From positions 1 to 64,000 of the forward strand of contig JADYZW010000008.1 of NCBI GenBank assembly GCA_020852955.1: a DNA stretch of 64,000 bases. The letters run 5' to 3'. Of this stretch, positions 24,657-33,072 are shown piece by piece. Numbering within the stretch: the stretch's first letter is position 1; every line of letters starts with the position of its first letter. The translations under genes and the position numbers were made by a program. Source of the stretch: Deltaproteobacteria bacterium. Lineage in GTDB: Bacteria; Desulfobacterota; Binatia; UTPRO1. The notes below the pieces were generated by a model, which saw nothing but the letters and a program-made list of their open reading frames with translations, had not been told where the DNA came from and ran no database searches.

Positions 24657-27092
24657 TCACGGCGCCGGAGGGCTCACGCGCATCTCGTCGAGGGTCTCGG
24701 GGGACGGCTGTCCGCTGCCGTAGTCGGGACGGCCGCGGTCGTACCGGTAGAGATCGCGCTCCATGCCCTTCAGCCGCGACTTGAAGGCCTCGGTCGCGTT
24801 CCGCGACTCCTGCCGATCGCGCACCACGTGCGGTGTCAGCAGCACGATGAGCTCGGTTCGCCGGACGGTGTCGCTCTCGACGCGGAAGGCCCGGCCGACG
24901 ACCGGAACGTCCATCAGGAACGGCACGCCCGTGCGGGTGCGGTCGACGGTGTCGTCGATGATGCCCCCGATGACGATCGTCTCGCCGCTCTGCACGACGA
25001 CCGTCGTCTCGGACTCGCGGGTGGAGAACGTCGGCGATTGAATGCCCCCTGTCGTGGCGCTCGCGACCTGGCTCACCTCCTGGCGGATCTGCATGTTGAC
25101 GAGCCCCTCGGAGTTCACCTGGGGCAGCACGGTCAGGATCACGCCGGTGTCGCGGTACTGGATGTTCTGGAGGATGTTAGAGGTGCCGTTGGTCTGCGTC
25201 GTCGTGGCGTTGCTCTGGGTCGTGACGATCGGCACCTCGTTGCCGACCAGGATGTGCGCCTCGTGGTTGTCCGCCGTCATGATGTGCGGCGCGGAGAGCA
25301 CCTTCAGCTTGTTCTTGCCGGCGGCGGCGTTCATCACGACCGCGAAGTTCCGGTTGTCGCTGATGATGCCGAACATGCCCGTGCCGGGAAGCGGCACGAC
25401 GTCGGCGGCACGGTTGCCGAGTGCGTTCAGGTCGAAGAGGCTGCTCCCGCTCGTGTTATTCGAGTCCGCGTTGGTGTTGGTGGCCTCGCCGGTGATGCGG
25501 TCGATCGCGCGCGGCCCTCCTCCCGAGCGCGCGCGGCTCTGGTCCGCCATCGCCCACTCGACGCCGAACTTCATGTCGTCCCCGAGCGTCACCTCCGCGA
25601 CCAGCACCTCGATCAGCACCTGGCGCGGCACGACGTCGAGGCGGCGCAGCACCTCGCGGATGTCGGCGTAGTCCTTCTTGGTCGCGAGCACGACGAGCGA
25701 GTTCGTCACCTCGTCGGCGACGATGCGCACCTCTTGGCGGAAGATGTCGCCGGGCTCGCCGCCGGCGAGCACGAACCCCTGCGCGCCCTGCGTGCCGCCG
25801 AACCCGCTGCTCGAGTTGTTCGTGTTGCCGAACCCGCCGCGGCTCGAGCTGCCGCCGAGACCGCCGCTGCGTCCGCGACGGCTCGAGCTCGACGAGCTCG
25901 AGCCGATCCCGCCGCCGTCGTCGAACTGCTGCAGCGGCACGTAGTCGTCGAAGTCGTCGAGCATCTGGTTCACGCGCGGGGGCGCGGGCGCGGGCGCGTT
26001 CTGCCGGCCGACCACGGGCGCGGCCGCGCGGCCGCCCGGCTGCGCGGCGCCGATGCCACCCCGCTGCCGCGTGCCGAACGGCGTGAACCCCTGCTGCTGA
26101 CCCTGGCGCGAGGACGACCCTTCGCCGTAGAGTTCGCTCAGGATCTCGGCGAGGTCGGCGGCCTTCGCGTTCTCGACCGCGTACACGTGTACCGAACGCC
26201 CGGCGCCCTCCTCCGGCGGGACGTCGAGCAGCTTCATCCAGCGGTCGACCTCCGCGAAGATCGTCGGATTGAACGCGACGATCACGAGCGAGTTCAGGCG
26301 CTGCAGCGGAATGATGTAGACGCCCCGCTCCTCGGCCGACGCCGGCGTGACGCCGTAGGTGTCCATGATCGCGATCAGCTCCTGGCCGATCTCCTCGATG
26401 TTGGCGTGCTCGATCTTGTAGACCTTGGCCCGCAGGTCGCGGAACGCGTCGCGGTCGAAGGTCGCGACCAGGTCCTTGAGGCGGACGACATTCGATTCGA
26501 GGTCGGTCACGATCAGGAGGTTCGCGCGCGCGTAGGGAATGACGTCGCCGCCCGGGGTCACGAACGGCTGCAGGACGTTCACCATCTCCTGCGCCGCCAC
26601 GTGCTCGACCTTGACCACTTCGATGATGAACGCGTCCTCGCGGGACGCCTGGCGCTTCTCACCGGGAGCGACCGGGATGATCGCCTTCGTCTTGGCCTCG
26701 GCGACGGGGATGATCTGATAGATGTCGCCAACCTGCACCGCGGAGATGCCGTTCGAACGCAGGATGCGGTTGAAGATCGGGAAGAGGTCCTCCTTGGCGA
26801 TCGGCCCGGTCGTGCGGATCGTCACCTGCCCCTGGATGCGGGGATCGATCTGGTAGTTGATCCCGAGGGAGTCCGCGAGGCTGTGGATCACCTCGCGGAT
26901 GTCCGCCCCCTCGAAGTTCAACACGACGGAGTCGTCGGGCGCGGGCGTCGCCTTGGCCGCGGCCGGCGCGGCGCTCGGCCCGCCGTTGGAGGGGACGGCG
27001 CCCGGGGTCGGCGCCGGGGCCTCGGCGCGCGCGAGCGCCGTGGTCCCGGCCACCACGATCGCGGCGACGATCCTCAGGGCAATTCGTGTCAT
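24657..27092 (-). CDS. gspD: Type II secretion system secretin GspD
   Basis: 811 residues with signal peptide (about 1-23, ending ALARA). The N0 domain (VVLNFEGADIREVIHSLAD, near 57-75), N1-N3 domains with NLLIVTDLESNV and LNSLVIVAFNP, and the secretin core (VLIEVLVAEVTLGDDMKFG; VGNEVPIVTTQSN; QYRDTGVILTVLP; VVVQSGETIVIGG; VPFLMDVPVVGRAFR) are in normal order. It forms the outer-membrane channel ring of the T2SS. A Gly/Ser/Gln/Arg-rich low-complexity insert of about 110 residues interrupts the N3 domain, longer than in most secretins. It follows the GspC-like gene by 19 bp. The C-terminal S-domain for a pilotin is not clear. Confidence 0.95.
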   Translation of the reverse strand: MTRIALRIVAAIVVAGTTALARAEAPAPTPGAVPSNGGPSAAPAAAKATPAPDDSVVLNFEGADIREVIHSLADSLGINYQIDPRIQGQVTIRTTGPIAKEDLFPIFNRILRSNGISAVQVGDIYQIIPVAEAKTKAIIPVAPGEKRQASREDAFIIEVVKVEHVAAQEMVNVLQPFVTPGGDVIPYARANLLIVTDLESNVVRLKDLVATFDRDAFRDLRAKVYKIEHANIEEIGQELIAIMDTYGVTPASAEERGVYIIPLQRLNSLVIVAFNPTIFAEVDRWMKLLDVPPEEGAGRSVHVYAVENAKAADLAEILSELYGEGSSSRQGQQQGFTPFGTRQRGGIGAAQPGGRAAAPVVGRQNAPAPAPPRVNQMLDDFDDYVPLQQFDDGGGIGSSSSSSSRRGRSGGLGGSSSRGGFGNTNNSSSGFGGTQGAQGFVLAGGEPGDIFRQEVRIVADEVTNSLVVLATKKDYADIREVLRRLDVVPRQVLIEVLVAEVTLGDDMKFGVEWAMADQSRARSGGGPRAIDRITGEATNTNADSNNTSGSSLFDLNALGNRAADVVPLPGTGMFGIISDNRNFAVVMNAAAGKNKLKVLSAPHIMTADNHEAHILVGNEVPIVTTQSNATTTQTNGTSNILQNIQYRDTGVILTVLPQVNSEGLVNMQIRQEVSQVASATTGGIQSPTFSTRESETTVVVQSGETIVIGGIIDDTVDRTRTGVPFLMDVPVVGRAFRVESDTVRRTELIVLLTPHVVRDRQESRNATEAFKSRLKGMERDLYRYDRGRPDYGSGQPSPETLDEMRVSPPAP

Positions 27093-27111
27093 GCGGCCCT
27101 CCCTCCCGTAC

Positions 27112-27795
27112 CTACTGTGCTTCGGCGGCCTGGCCGCGGCGCTTGCGCGCCTCCTGCCGGAGCCGCTCGATCTTCTCCTTGATGTCGGCCGCCGGGGTAC
27201 GCACCGCGCCGGGGGACATGACCCCTCGGGGGGTGCGCGTGGCGTGCGCGGCCGGGGTCGGCGTCGGCTGGATGCCGGCCGGACCGGTCGCGGCGGCCGG
27301 CTGGCCCGCCTTGGCCTTCTCGACGTTGATCACCAGCGTCGTTTCTTGTCCGTCCGGTCCTACCATCACGATCGCAGTGGGGTCGATCCGTCCGACCTTG
27401 TATCCCCCCACGTCCTCGCCCTGCCGGAGCCACTGGGGCTTCGGTTGCGTCGTGTCCTTGACCAGAGCTTCGCGCTCCGGACCACCCCCCGAAACGCCGA
27501 GCAGGACGAGCGTGAGGGGCCGGACGGGCTCACTCGTGGCCAAGGCCGCCGCCTGTCCGGGCTGCACCCCCGTCCGCGACTGATCGAAGAGGTCCTTGTC
27601 GGCGATCTGGGTCGCGAGGTTCGGCGGCGGCGGGCGGCGATCGACCTTCGGGAGGTCGAGCTTCTGGGCCTTGGCCTCCCGCGGCGCGACCGCCCCGGCC
27701 TCGGGCGCTCGGACCCACCAGAGCGTGACGATCTGGAAAAGCAGTCCGGCGACCACGAGCAGCAGGAAGATGTTGAGGATCAGCACGCGCCGCAT
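27112..27795 (-). CDS. gspC: GspC-like inner-membrane T2SS protein
   Basis: 227 residues: one membrane helix (6-26, LILNIFLLLVVAGLLFQIV), then a periplasmic part with the homology region (IADKDLFDQSRTG; VRPLTLVLLGV; KPQWLRQGEDVGGYKV). HR domains of this kind contact the N0 domain of GspD and hold the secretin to the inner-membrane platform. No PDZ or coiled-coil domain follows; instead there is a Pro/Ala/Thr-rich tail and a charged end. TGATG overlap with gspM. Location next to gspD instead of at the front of the operon is unusual, and 'GspN' or PilP-like naming is possible. Confidence 0.78.
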   Translation of the reverse strand: MRRVLILNIFLLLVVAGLLFQIVTLWWVRAPEAGAVAPREAKAQKLDLPKVDRRPPPPNLATQIADKDLFDQSRTGVQPGQAAALATSEPVRPLTLVLLGVSGGGPEREALVKDTTQPKPQWLRQGEDVGGYKVGRIDPTAIVMVGPDGQETTLVINVEKAKAGQPAAATGPAGIQPTPTPAAHATRTPRGVMSPGAVRTPAADIKEKIERLRQEARKRRGQAAEAQ

Positions 27796-28493
27796 CAGAC
27801 GGTGCCTCCCGCCGGAGACGCTGACGGCACCGCGCTCGGCGACCCGCCGGGTGCGGGTGCGGACGACCCGCCGGGCGCGGCAAGCGCCGCCTTCCCGCCC
27901 GCGGCGCCGGGCGCCCCCTGGAGGAACGCCGTCACCTCGATCGTCGCCGACAGCGCCCGCGCCGCCTTGCCGCGGAGCACGGCGCCGCGCCGGCTGATCT
28001 CGAGGAACGGGATCATGACGCGGGTCTGCCCGTGCTCCACCCCGGCCAGGAAGTCCGCGACCTGCTTCAGGTCGCCGGTGACGGTGATGCGGACGGCGAT
28101 GCGTCGGAACTCGCCGACGGCGTCGTCGCGCATGACCTGGGTGCTCTGGATCTCGACGCCCTTCTCGCCCGCGAGGCTGTGCAGCGTGTTCTGGAGATTG
28201 GCGGCCGCGAGGGTCGGCGTGTCGCCGGGAACGAGCTGCGCGTGCACCTGCTGATAGAGCTTCTGGAGCCCGTCGCGTTGGCGGGTGATGTCGGCGGTAC
28301 GGGCGAGGTACGCCTTGCCGTTCTCGAGCTTCTCGCGCCGCGCCGCGATGTCGTCCTGCAGGTCCTGACGGTAGGAGAGGAAGGGCGAGACCACCAGGAG
28401 GTGCACGAGGAAGATCCCGAGCACGCCGACGGCGGCTCCGATCAGCCGCCGCTCGCGCGCGCTGAACTGCGCCCATCGCTCGCGCCAGTTCAT
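27795..28493 (-). CDS. gspM: T2SS inner-membrane platform protein GspM
   Basis: 232 residues: short cytoplasmic start MNWRERWAQFSARERRLIG, one membrane helix (17-37), a periplasmic coiled coil (QDLQDDIAARREKLENGKA and following) and a ferredoxin-like domain ending ALSATIEVTAFL. This is the GspM/PilO architecture; 'FSARERRLI' is typical of GspM. It stabilises GspL in the platform. The C-terminal 35 residues are Pro/Ala/Gly/Ser-rich. The ATG overlaps the gspL stop (ATGA). Confidence 0.88.
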   Translation of the reverse strand: MNWRERWAQFSARERRLIGAAVGVLGIFLVHLLVVSPFLSYRQDLQDDIAARREKLENGKAYLARTADITRQRDGLQKLYQQVHAQLVPGDTPTLAAANLQNTLHSLAGEKGVEIQSTQVMRDDAVGEFRRIAVRITVTGDLKQVADFLAGVEHGQTRVMIPFLEISRRGAVLRGKAARALSATIEVTAFLQGAPGAAGGKAALAAPGGSSAPAPGGSPSAVPSASPAGGTV

Positions 28494-29911
28494 CCTTCGA
28501 TCTCCGCGACGATCGAGAAGCGCTCCTGCCCACCCTGCCCCTGCGTGATCGGCGACGTGAACTGCGCGTTCTTGAACAGCGGCGAGCTCTCGAGGATCTG
28601 GATGAGCTCGGAGGACTTGCTCGCGAAGCCGTCCATCTCGATGCGGTTGTTCCGGTAGCGCAGCGTCGTCAGATACGCGTCGGACGGAATCTTGTCGGTG
28701 AGCTCTTTCAGGAAGTGCACCACACGGCGGTCCTGGTTCTCGGTGAGCGTCGCGATCTGCGCCTGGAACTTCCGGACGTCGGCCTCCTGCTTCTTGATCG
28801 CGGCGACCTGGGGCTCGAGCTCTTCGACCTCGCGCGCGAGCGTCCGACGGGTCATCTCGTCGCGCACGACGATGCTGCCGCCGTAGACGAGGGCCAGGAC
28901 CACCGCCAGGACCATGAGGAGCAGGGGGACGAGCAGGCCCTCCTGCACCGGGCGGTGCTCGGCCGGCAGCAGGTCGATGTCGACCACGCCCTCGCGCACG
29001 GCGCCGAGCGCCGCGCCGACCGCGGGAAGGAGGGCCGGGTCCGCAGCGTCGAAGAAGCCGGTCGGCGCCTCGAGCCGGCCGCTCGCGAGGGCGAAGAGAT
29101 CGAGGGTACCCTCCGAGCCGGCCCCGTTGCCGCCGCCGTTCGACGTCGCCGCGATCAGGACGTCGACCGGAGCCTCGACGGCGTGGAACACCTCGGCGAG
29201 GTCGCGGCGGACCATCGCGTTCACCTCGGCGCTCGACGGCGCGTGGCCGCGCAACGCGTGGCTCGCGACCAGCTGACGCTCGACGAAGACCGCGAGCTCG
29301 CCTTCGCCGCTGCCCCCGTCGCGCACGAAGAGCGCCACCGGCTGCGCGAGGGCGCCGCGGCAGAACGCGGTGTAGTCGCCGAGCGCCGCCGCGGCGACGA
29401 CCACCGACTTCGGCCGGATGCCGGCGCCCTCCAGAGCGTCGACGTACTGCCGCACCACCCGGCGCGGCACGGAGACCACCAGGACCGCGAGCCGTCCGTT
29501 CTCACCCTGCCCGGAGTCCCGGACCTGGTAGTCGTAGAAGATCTCGTCGCGCGGCAGCGGGATCACGCGCTCGATCTCGTACTCGAGGACCTGCGCCAGG
29601 TTCTCGCGGGCCGCGATCGGGAGGACCAGGCGGTTCAGCAGAAGCTCCTGGCGGGCGAGGCAGAGGTGGACGGCGCCCGGCTCGGCCTTGGTCTCGCGCC
29701 GGAAGGCGGCCACGGCTTCCGCGAGGCTCCGCAGCCGCTCCTCCGGCCGCGACACCGGAGCCAGCGGGTAGATCCGGTTCTGGACGAGCGCCACCCGCAG
29801 CAGGCGCTTGCGCACCAGCGCCAGCGACACGTGCCCGGGTCCGACGTAGATCCCGAGTCCGTCGAGGAAGTCGACGCGGCGAATCCGCTGCGAGAAGGTC
29901 GAAAGGTCCAT
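28490..29911 (-). CDS. gspL: T2SS assembly protein GspL (PilM-PilN-like)
   Basis: 473 residues. The first 300 form an actin-like PilM-type cytoplasmic domain (GLGIYVGPGHVSLALV; LEYEIERVIPLPRDEIFYD), which docks on the GspE ATPase. A single membrane helix (about 326-348, VPLLLMVLAVVLALVYGG) is followed by a coiled coil (REVEELEPQVAAIKKQEAD) and a periplasmic PilN/ferredoxin-like domain (YLTTLRYRNNRIEMDGFAS). The combination in one chain is the GspL pattern; in type IV pili the parts are separate. It starts 3 bp after gspK and overlaps gspM by ATGA. Confidence 0.9.
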   Translation of the reverse strand: MDLSTFSQRIRRVDFLDGLGIYVGPGHVSLALVRKRLLRVALVQNRIYPLAPVSRPEERLRSLAEAVAAFRRETKAEPGAVHLCLARQELLLNRLVLPIAARENLAQVLEYEIERVIPLPRDEIFYDYQVRDSGQGENGRLAVLVVSVPRRVVRQYVDALEGAGIRPKSVVVAAAALGDYTAFCRGALAQPVALFVRDGGSGEGELAVFVERQLVASHALRGHAPSSAEVNAMVRRDLAEVFHAVEAPVDVLIAATSNGGGNGAGSEGTLDLFALASGRLEAPTGFFDAADPALLPAVGAALGAVREGVVDIDLLPAEHRPVQEGLLVPLLLMVLAVVLALVYGGSIVVRDEMTRRTLAREVEELEPQVAAIKKQEADVRKFQAQIATLTENQDRRVVHFLKELTDKIPSDAYLTTLRYRNNRIEMDGFASKSSELIQILESSPLFKNAQFTSPITQGQGGQERFSIVAEIEG

Positions 29912-29914
29912 GGA

Positions 29915-30937
29915 TCAGAATGCCGGCAAGCGGTCGTACCACCGGTCGATGTGGAAGCCGTCGCCGTCCTCGGGGATCTCCACCACCGCCCCGACGCGCG
30001 CCTGCACCCGTCCGTTCTGCATCGTGGCGCGAGCCTCGATCGCGACCCGGCTCGCCGCCCGATCCACCAGCCGGCGCGCCAGCACCTGATCCGCAACCTT
30101 GGCGCGAATCAAGCCCAGTACGCTGCTCGGATCCTCGTCCCGCGCGGCGACGATCTCGTCCACGGCCTCCTCGTCTCCTCCCAGCACCACCCGCAGCACC
30201 GCCACCGGCGCCGTCCGGACGTTGATGTTAGCGCTCCGGTTGAAGACGGAAAAGACCTCCCGCAGCGGAATCGGCGGCGTCTCGTCCGACCCGAGTCCCC
30301 GGTCGCGCACCCCGAAGAACAATTCACGCGTAATACCACGAACCTGGAGGAGCTCGTCCACCGAGTCGAAGGGGCCGTTCTTGGCGTGATAGGGCTCGGG
30401 CAGCTTCATGTAGTACTCGTCCTCGGCGCCGTGCAGGCGATGGAGGTCGTCGGCGTCCCGCCAGTCGATGATGGCGTCGACGAGCTCCTCCTGCTCGTCG
30501 GCCTTCATCCCGAGCGCTTCGAAGACCTTCCGGAGCAGGGTCTCGTCGGCCCGGTTCAAGGAGATCTTCCCGCCTTCGTCGATCAAGCGGACGCCATAGG
30601 TCCCACCCCAGTACGGCTCCTCGTGCCACCGCCCGTCGGGCAGCCACGGGGCGGGAGCGTCGGCGTCGACCACGTCCGGGTCGTCGTCCTCGGCCTGCGT
30701 CAAGCGGGCGTACAACAGGCGGTAGATGGCGCGATTGATGCCGGCGATGGCGACCCCCCGGGCCTGCACCTCCTCGGCCAGGTTCTGGGTCGCGATCGCG
30801 TCGTCGCGCATGGCGCGCGAGAACTCGGCCGCCAGCACGCTCAGGACCATGAAGATCCAGATCACCATGAGGAGTGCGATGCCGCGCTCGCCGCCCGCGC
30901 GCTTCCTGGCGGGCCGCCGCTCTTCCGGATGCGTCAC
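29915..30937 (-). CDS. gspK: T2SS minor pseudopilin GspK
   Basis: 340 residues. A basic leader ending GGERG precedes the pseudopilin helix IALLMVIWIFMVLSVLA; as in other GspK proteins the +5 Glu is missing. Later motifs ISLNRADETLLRKVFEALG, LVDAIIDWRDADDLHRL and FDSVDELLQVRGI are diagnostic for GspK, with helix-hairpin-helix-like repeats. It caps the pseudopilus tip with GspI and GspJ. GTG start at 30937, overlapping the gspJ stop (GTGA); the ribosome site GGAGG lies within the coding repeat at the end of gspJ. Confidence 0.93.
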   Translation of the reverse strand: MTHPEERRPARKRAGGERGIALLMVIWIFMVLSVLAAEFSRAMRDDAIATQNLAEEVQARGVAIAGINRAIYRLLYARLTQAEDDDPDVVDADAPAPWLPDGRWHEEPYWGGTYGVRLIDEGGKISLNRADETLLRKVFEALGMKADEQEELVDAIIDWRDADDLHRLHGAEDEYYMKLPEPYHAKNGPFDSVDELLQVRGITRELFFGVRDRGLGSDETPPIPLREVFSVFNRSANINVRTAPVAVLRVVLGGDEEAVDEIVAARDEDPSSVLGLIRAKVADQVLARRLVDRAASRVAIEARATMQNGRVQARVGAVVEIPEDGDGFHIDRWYDRLPAF

Positions 30938-31698
30938 GGGTCGTCCTCCGGGTCGTCCTCCGGGTCGTCCAGCGGATTCCCGGGGTCGTCCTGCGCGCCG
31001 GTGGTCGTCATGACCCCGCTTTCGTCGTCCTCGGTCTCGTCGTCGGGCGGCTCCTGGAAGTCGTTCGTGCCCCACCCGGCCGCGCGCGTGAGCAGCGGAA
31101 TCTCCCGGATCCACGGCGCGCCGCCGAAATACGACAGGCCGTCCACCGTGACGCGCACGAGTCCCGGCAGGTCGTCCTCGTCGCGCGCGTCCCACTTGTC
31201 CACCCAGCCGAGGTCGCGCTCCTCGGCCGCCATGTACTCGAAGCGGAACGACGTGAAGCCCTCGAGCAGCACGGCGCGCTGCACGGGCGCGTCGGAAGGC
31301 ACGTCGTAGAGGTCCTTCGGCGTGAAGTTGACGCGCTCCTCGACCACCAGCTTCCCCTCGACGAGCCGGTAGGTGACGGCGGCGAGCCCGGTCCCACCCC
31401 GGCTCTGCGGCGCGCTCGTCACGAACATCATGCCGTCCGCCGCACCGAGGAAGAACGGGATGTTCTCCTCGTCGTCGTGGTGGGCGAAGTAGTAGACCGC
31501 CGATCGCACCTGACGGCCGAGCATCTCCTCGGCGAGCCGCATGCGCTGGTTCTCGTCCGCCGACCGCTCCCCGCTCGTCACCGCCCGGTGCCCGAAATAG
31601 AAGGCGCTGTACACGACGGCCGCGATCATCCCGAAGATCACGAGCGCCAGCACCAGCTCGAGGAGCGTGAAGCCGGATTGCCGGCCACGGACCGTCAT
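30934..31698 (-). CDS. gspJ: T2SS minor pseudopilin GspJ
   Basis: 254 residues. The prepilin peptidase site is RQSG|FTLLELVLAL (cut after Gly9, Glu at +5), followed by the hydrophobic N-helix. The globular part has QRMRLAEEMLGRQVRSAVYY and FTSFRFEYMAAEER, typical of GspJ. The last 40 residues are strongly acidic (DDETEDDESG and EDDP repeats), an extension not usual for the family, perhaps a calcium-binding or flexible tail at the pseudopilus tip. Start overlaps the gspI stop as ATGA. Confidence 0.9.
   Translation of the reverse strand: MTVRGRQSGFTLLELVLALVIFGMIAAVVYSAFYFGHRAVTSGERSADENQRMRLAEEMLGRQVRSAVYYFAHHDDEENIPFFLGAADGMMFVTSAPQSRGGTGLAAVTYRLVEGKLVVEERVNFTPKDLYDVPSDAPVQRAVLLEGFTSFRFEYMAAEERDLGWVDKWDARDEDDLPGLVRVTVDGLSYFGGAPWIREIPLLTRAAGWGTNDFQEPPDDETEDDESGVMTTTGAQDDPGNPLDDPEDDPEDDP
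30937..30970. repeat. 12 bp tandem repeat encoding the acidic GspJ tail
   Basis: Two full units and one partial unit of CGGGTCGTCCTC lie end to end. On the minus strand they encode EDDP-EDDP-EDDP at the end of GspJ, and each carries GGAGG, one copy of which is 8 nt before the gspK GTG start. Repeat-number changes by slippage would keep frame (12 bp) and would change the tail length. Confidence 0.85.
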
Positions 31699-32126
31699 GT
31701 CTGCGGGCTCGGCCCCACCCGCAACGTGCGCACGGTATACACGCCTTCGCGGTCGTCCGTCTGCGCCCACAGCACGGACACCTCGATCTCGAAGAGAGTG
31801 ATGTCGCTCTTCACGTCGAGGTCGCGGCCGGAGCCTTCGAGGAACTCGCCGGCCTCGCGGACGCGGCGCTCGTACCGGTAGCCTCCGGGAAGCTCGCCGC
31901 TGTCCTGTCCGGCCACCGGATCGGGCTCGGTCATGGTCTGCTCGAGGAGGGCGCGCGCTTGCATCGCGGCCCGCGCCCGCACCCCCGCCCCACGCTCGGC
32001 ACGGAGCGCCGCGGTGAAGATCTGCAGCACCGCCACGACGCCGACACCGACGATCGCCATCGCGATCGCCACCTCGATCAACGTGAAGCCCGCCGGCCGG
32101 CGGGTACGCGCCGCCGACGCGCTCAC
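31695..32126 (-). CDS. gspI: T2SS minor pseudopilin GspI
   Basis: 143 residues. Leader MSASAARTRRPAG then FTLIEVAIAMAIVGVG: cleavage after Gly13, Phe+1, Glu+5. The conserved QARALLEQTMTEPD region and the small C-terminal sheet (DITLFEIEVSVLW) fit GspI. It nucleates the tip complex with GspJ and GspK. Start GTG 32126 overlaps the gspH stop (GTGA). The length is slightly above the usual 120-125 residues. Confidence 0.88.
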   Translation of the reverse strand: MSASAARTRRPAGFTLIEVAIAMAIVGVGVVAVLQIFTAALRAERGAGVRARAAMQARALLEQTMTEPDPVAGQDSGELPGGYRYERRVREAGEFLEGSGRDLDVKSDITLFEIEVSVLWAQTDDREGVYTVRTLRVGPSPQT

Positions 32127-32599
32127 GTCGTCGCCTCCTGGATCACGACCGTCCCGAGCAGCGGATCGACACGGATCGCGAAGCTCAGACTGTCGCCCTC
32201 CCGCTGTCCGACGACGAGCGCGATCCCGCTCGATCCGCCGTTCGGGTAGAACACGACCCGCACGCCGCCGTCCTGATCGCGCCATCCGCCGCGGATGCCC
32301 GTGACCGCGGCCCCGCCGGGCAGCGTCGCCTGCTGGTCGCCCGTCCAGCGGTACGTCTGCCCGTCGGCGTCGACGACGAGCTCCTGCTCGACACCGCGCC
32401 GCACGGCCCGCTCGCGGAGGCCGCGCATGACCGCCGCCAGCGAACGGGTGCCGCTCCGCACCTCGCGGTTGCGCCAGCCGCTCTGGATGCCGGGTGCGGC
32501 GAGCCCGCTCGCGATCGCGACGATCATCAGCACGACGATCAGCTCGAAGAGCGAGAATCCGCTCTCCGACGTGCGCGCTCCGCGCGCCCGCCACCGCAC
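32123..32599 (-). CDS. gspH: T2SS minor pseudopilin GspH
   Basis: 158 residues from GTG 32599. Leader RARGARTSESG then FSLFELIVVLMIVAIASG gives the cleavage site (Phe15 becomes +1) with Glu+5. The remainder has RSLAAVMRGLRERAVRR and the sheet with GQTYRWTGD, common to GspH/FimT proteins. GTG 32599 lies 7 bp after the gspG stop and gives a normal leader length; an ATG at 32671 would overlap gspG by 65 bp and add 24 residues, so it is less likely. GspH links the tip complex to the GspG fibre. Confidence 0.85.
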   Translation of the reverse strand: MRWRARGARTSESGFSLFELIVVLMIVAIASGLAAPGIQSGWRNREVRSGTRSLAAVMRGLRERAVRRGVEQELVVDADGQTYRWTGDQQATLPGGAAVTGIRGGWRDQDGGVRVVFYPNGGSSGIALVVGQREGDSLSFAIRVDPLLGTVVIQEATT

Positions 32600-32606
32600 G
32601 ACGCGC

Positions 32607-33053
32607 TCAGCCGGCCCAGCTCGCGAGATCTCGGGCGTCGCCGTCGCCGCCGGGCGCGCCGTCGGCGCCATACGTGTAGAGATCGTACTCGCCGTGCTCG
32701 CCCGGACTCACGTAGAGATATGCGCGGCCCCACGGATCGGCGGGCACGCCCTTCTTCAAGTAGGGTCCGTCCCATCCGGGGATGCCGCGGCCCTCCTGCA
32801 GGGCGTTCAACCCCTCCTGGCTCGACGGATAGCGGCCGACGTCGAGCCGAAACGTGTCGAGCGCGGTGCCGAGCAACTCGATCTGGGTCCGAGCGGCCTG
32901 CGTGCGGGCCTTCCGCTCGCGGCCGAGATACGCGGGCACCACGAGCGCCGCGAGCAGGCCCAGGATCACCATCACGACCAGGAGCTCGACGAGGGTGAAG
33001 CCCCCCTGCCGTCGCCGTGACCGCCTGCGATCGTCCCTGCGCGTTTCGTCCAT
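32607..33053 (-). CDS. gspG: T2SS major pseudopilin GspG
   Basis: 148 residues: basic leader ending RRRQGG, then FTLVELLVVMVILGLLAALV with Glu+5 after cleavage. The C-terminal half has the GspG hallmarks LDTFRLDVGRYPSSQEGL, the loop WDGPYLKKGVPADPWGRAY, and the Asp-containing calcium loop near YGADGAPGGDGDA. It builds the shaft of the pseudopilus that pushes substrates through GspD. Follows gspF by 19 bp. Confidence 0.96.
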   Translation of the reverse strand: MDETRRDDRRRSRRRQGGFTLVELLVVMVILGLLAALVVPAYLGRERKARTQAARTQIELLGTALDTFRLDVGRYPSSQEGLNALQEGRGIPGWDGPYLKKGVPADPWGRAYLYVSPGEHGEYDLYTYGADGAPGGDGDARDLASWAG

Positions 33054-33072
33054 GCGTTCGCTCCTCCAGGTA

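Noticed and set aside
24579..27182. Long plus-strand frame opposite gspD
   Set aside because: Composition is an antisense echo of gspD (Val/Arg/His/Asp-rich), with no ribosome site and no recognisable motif.
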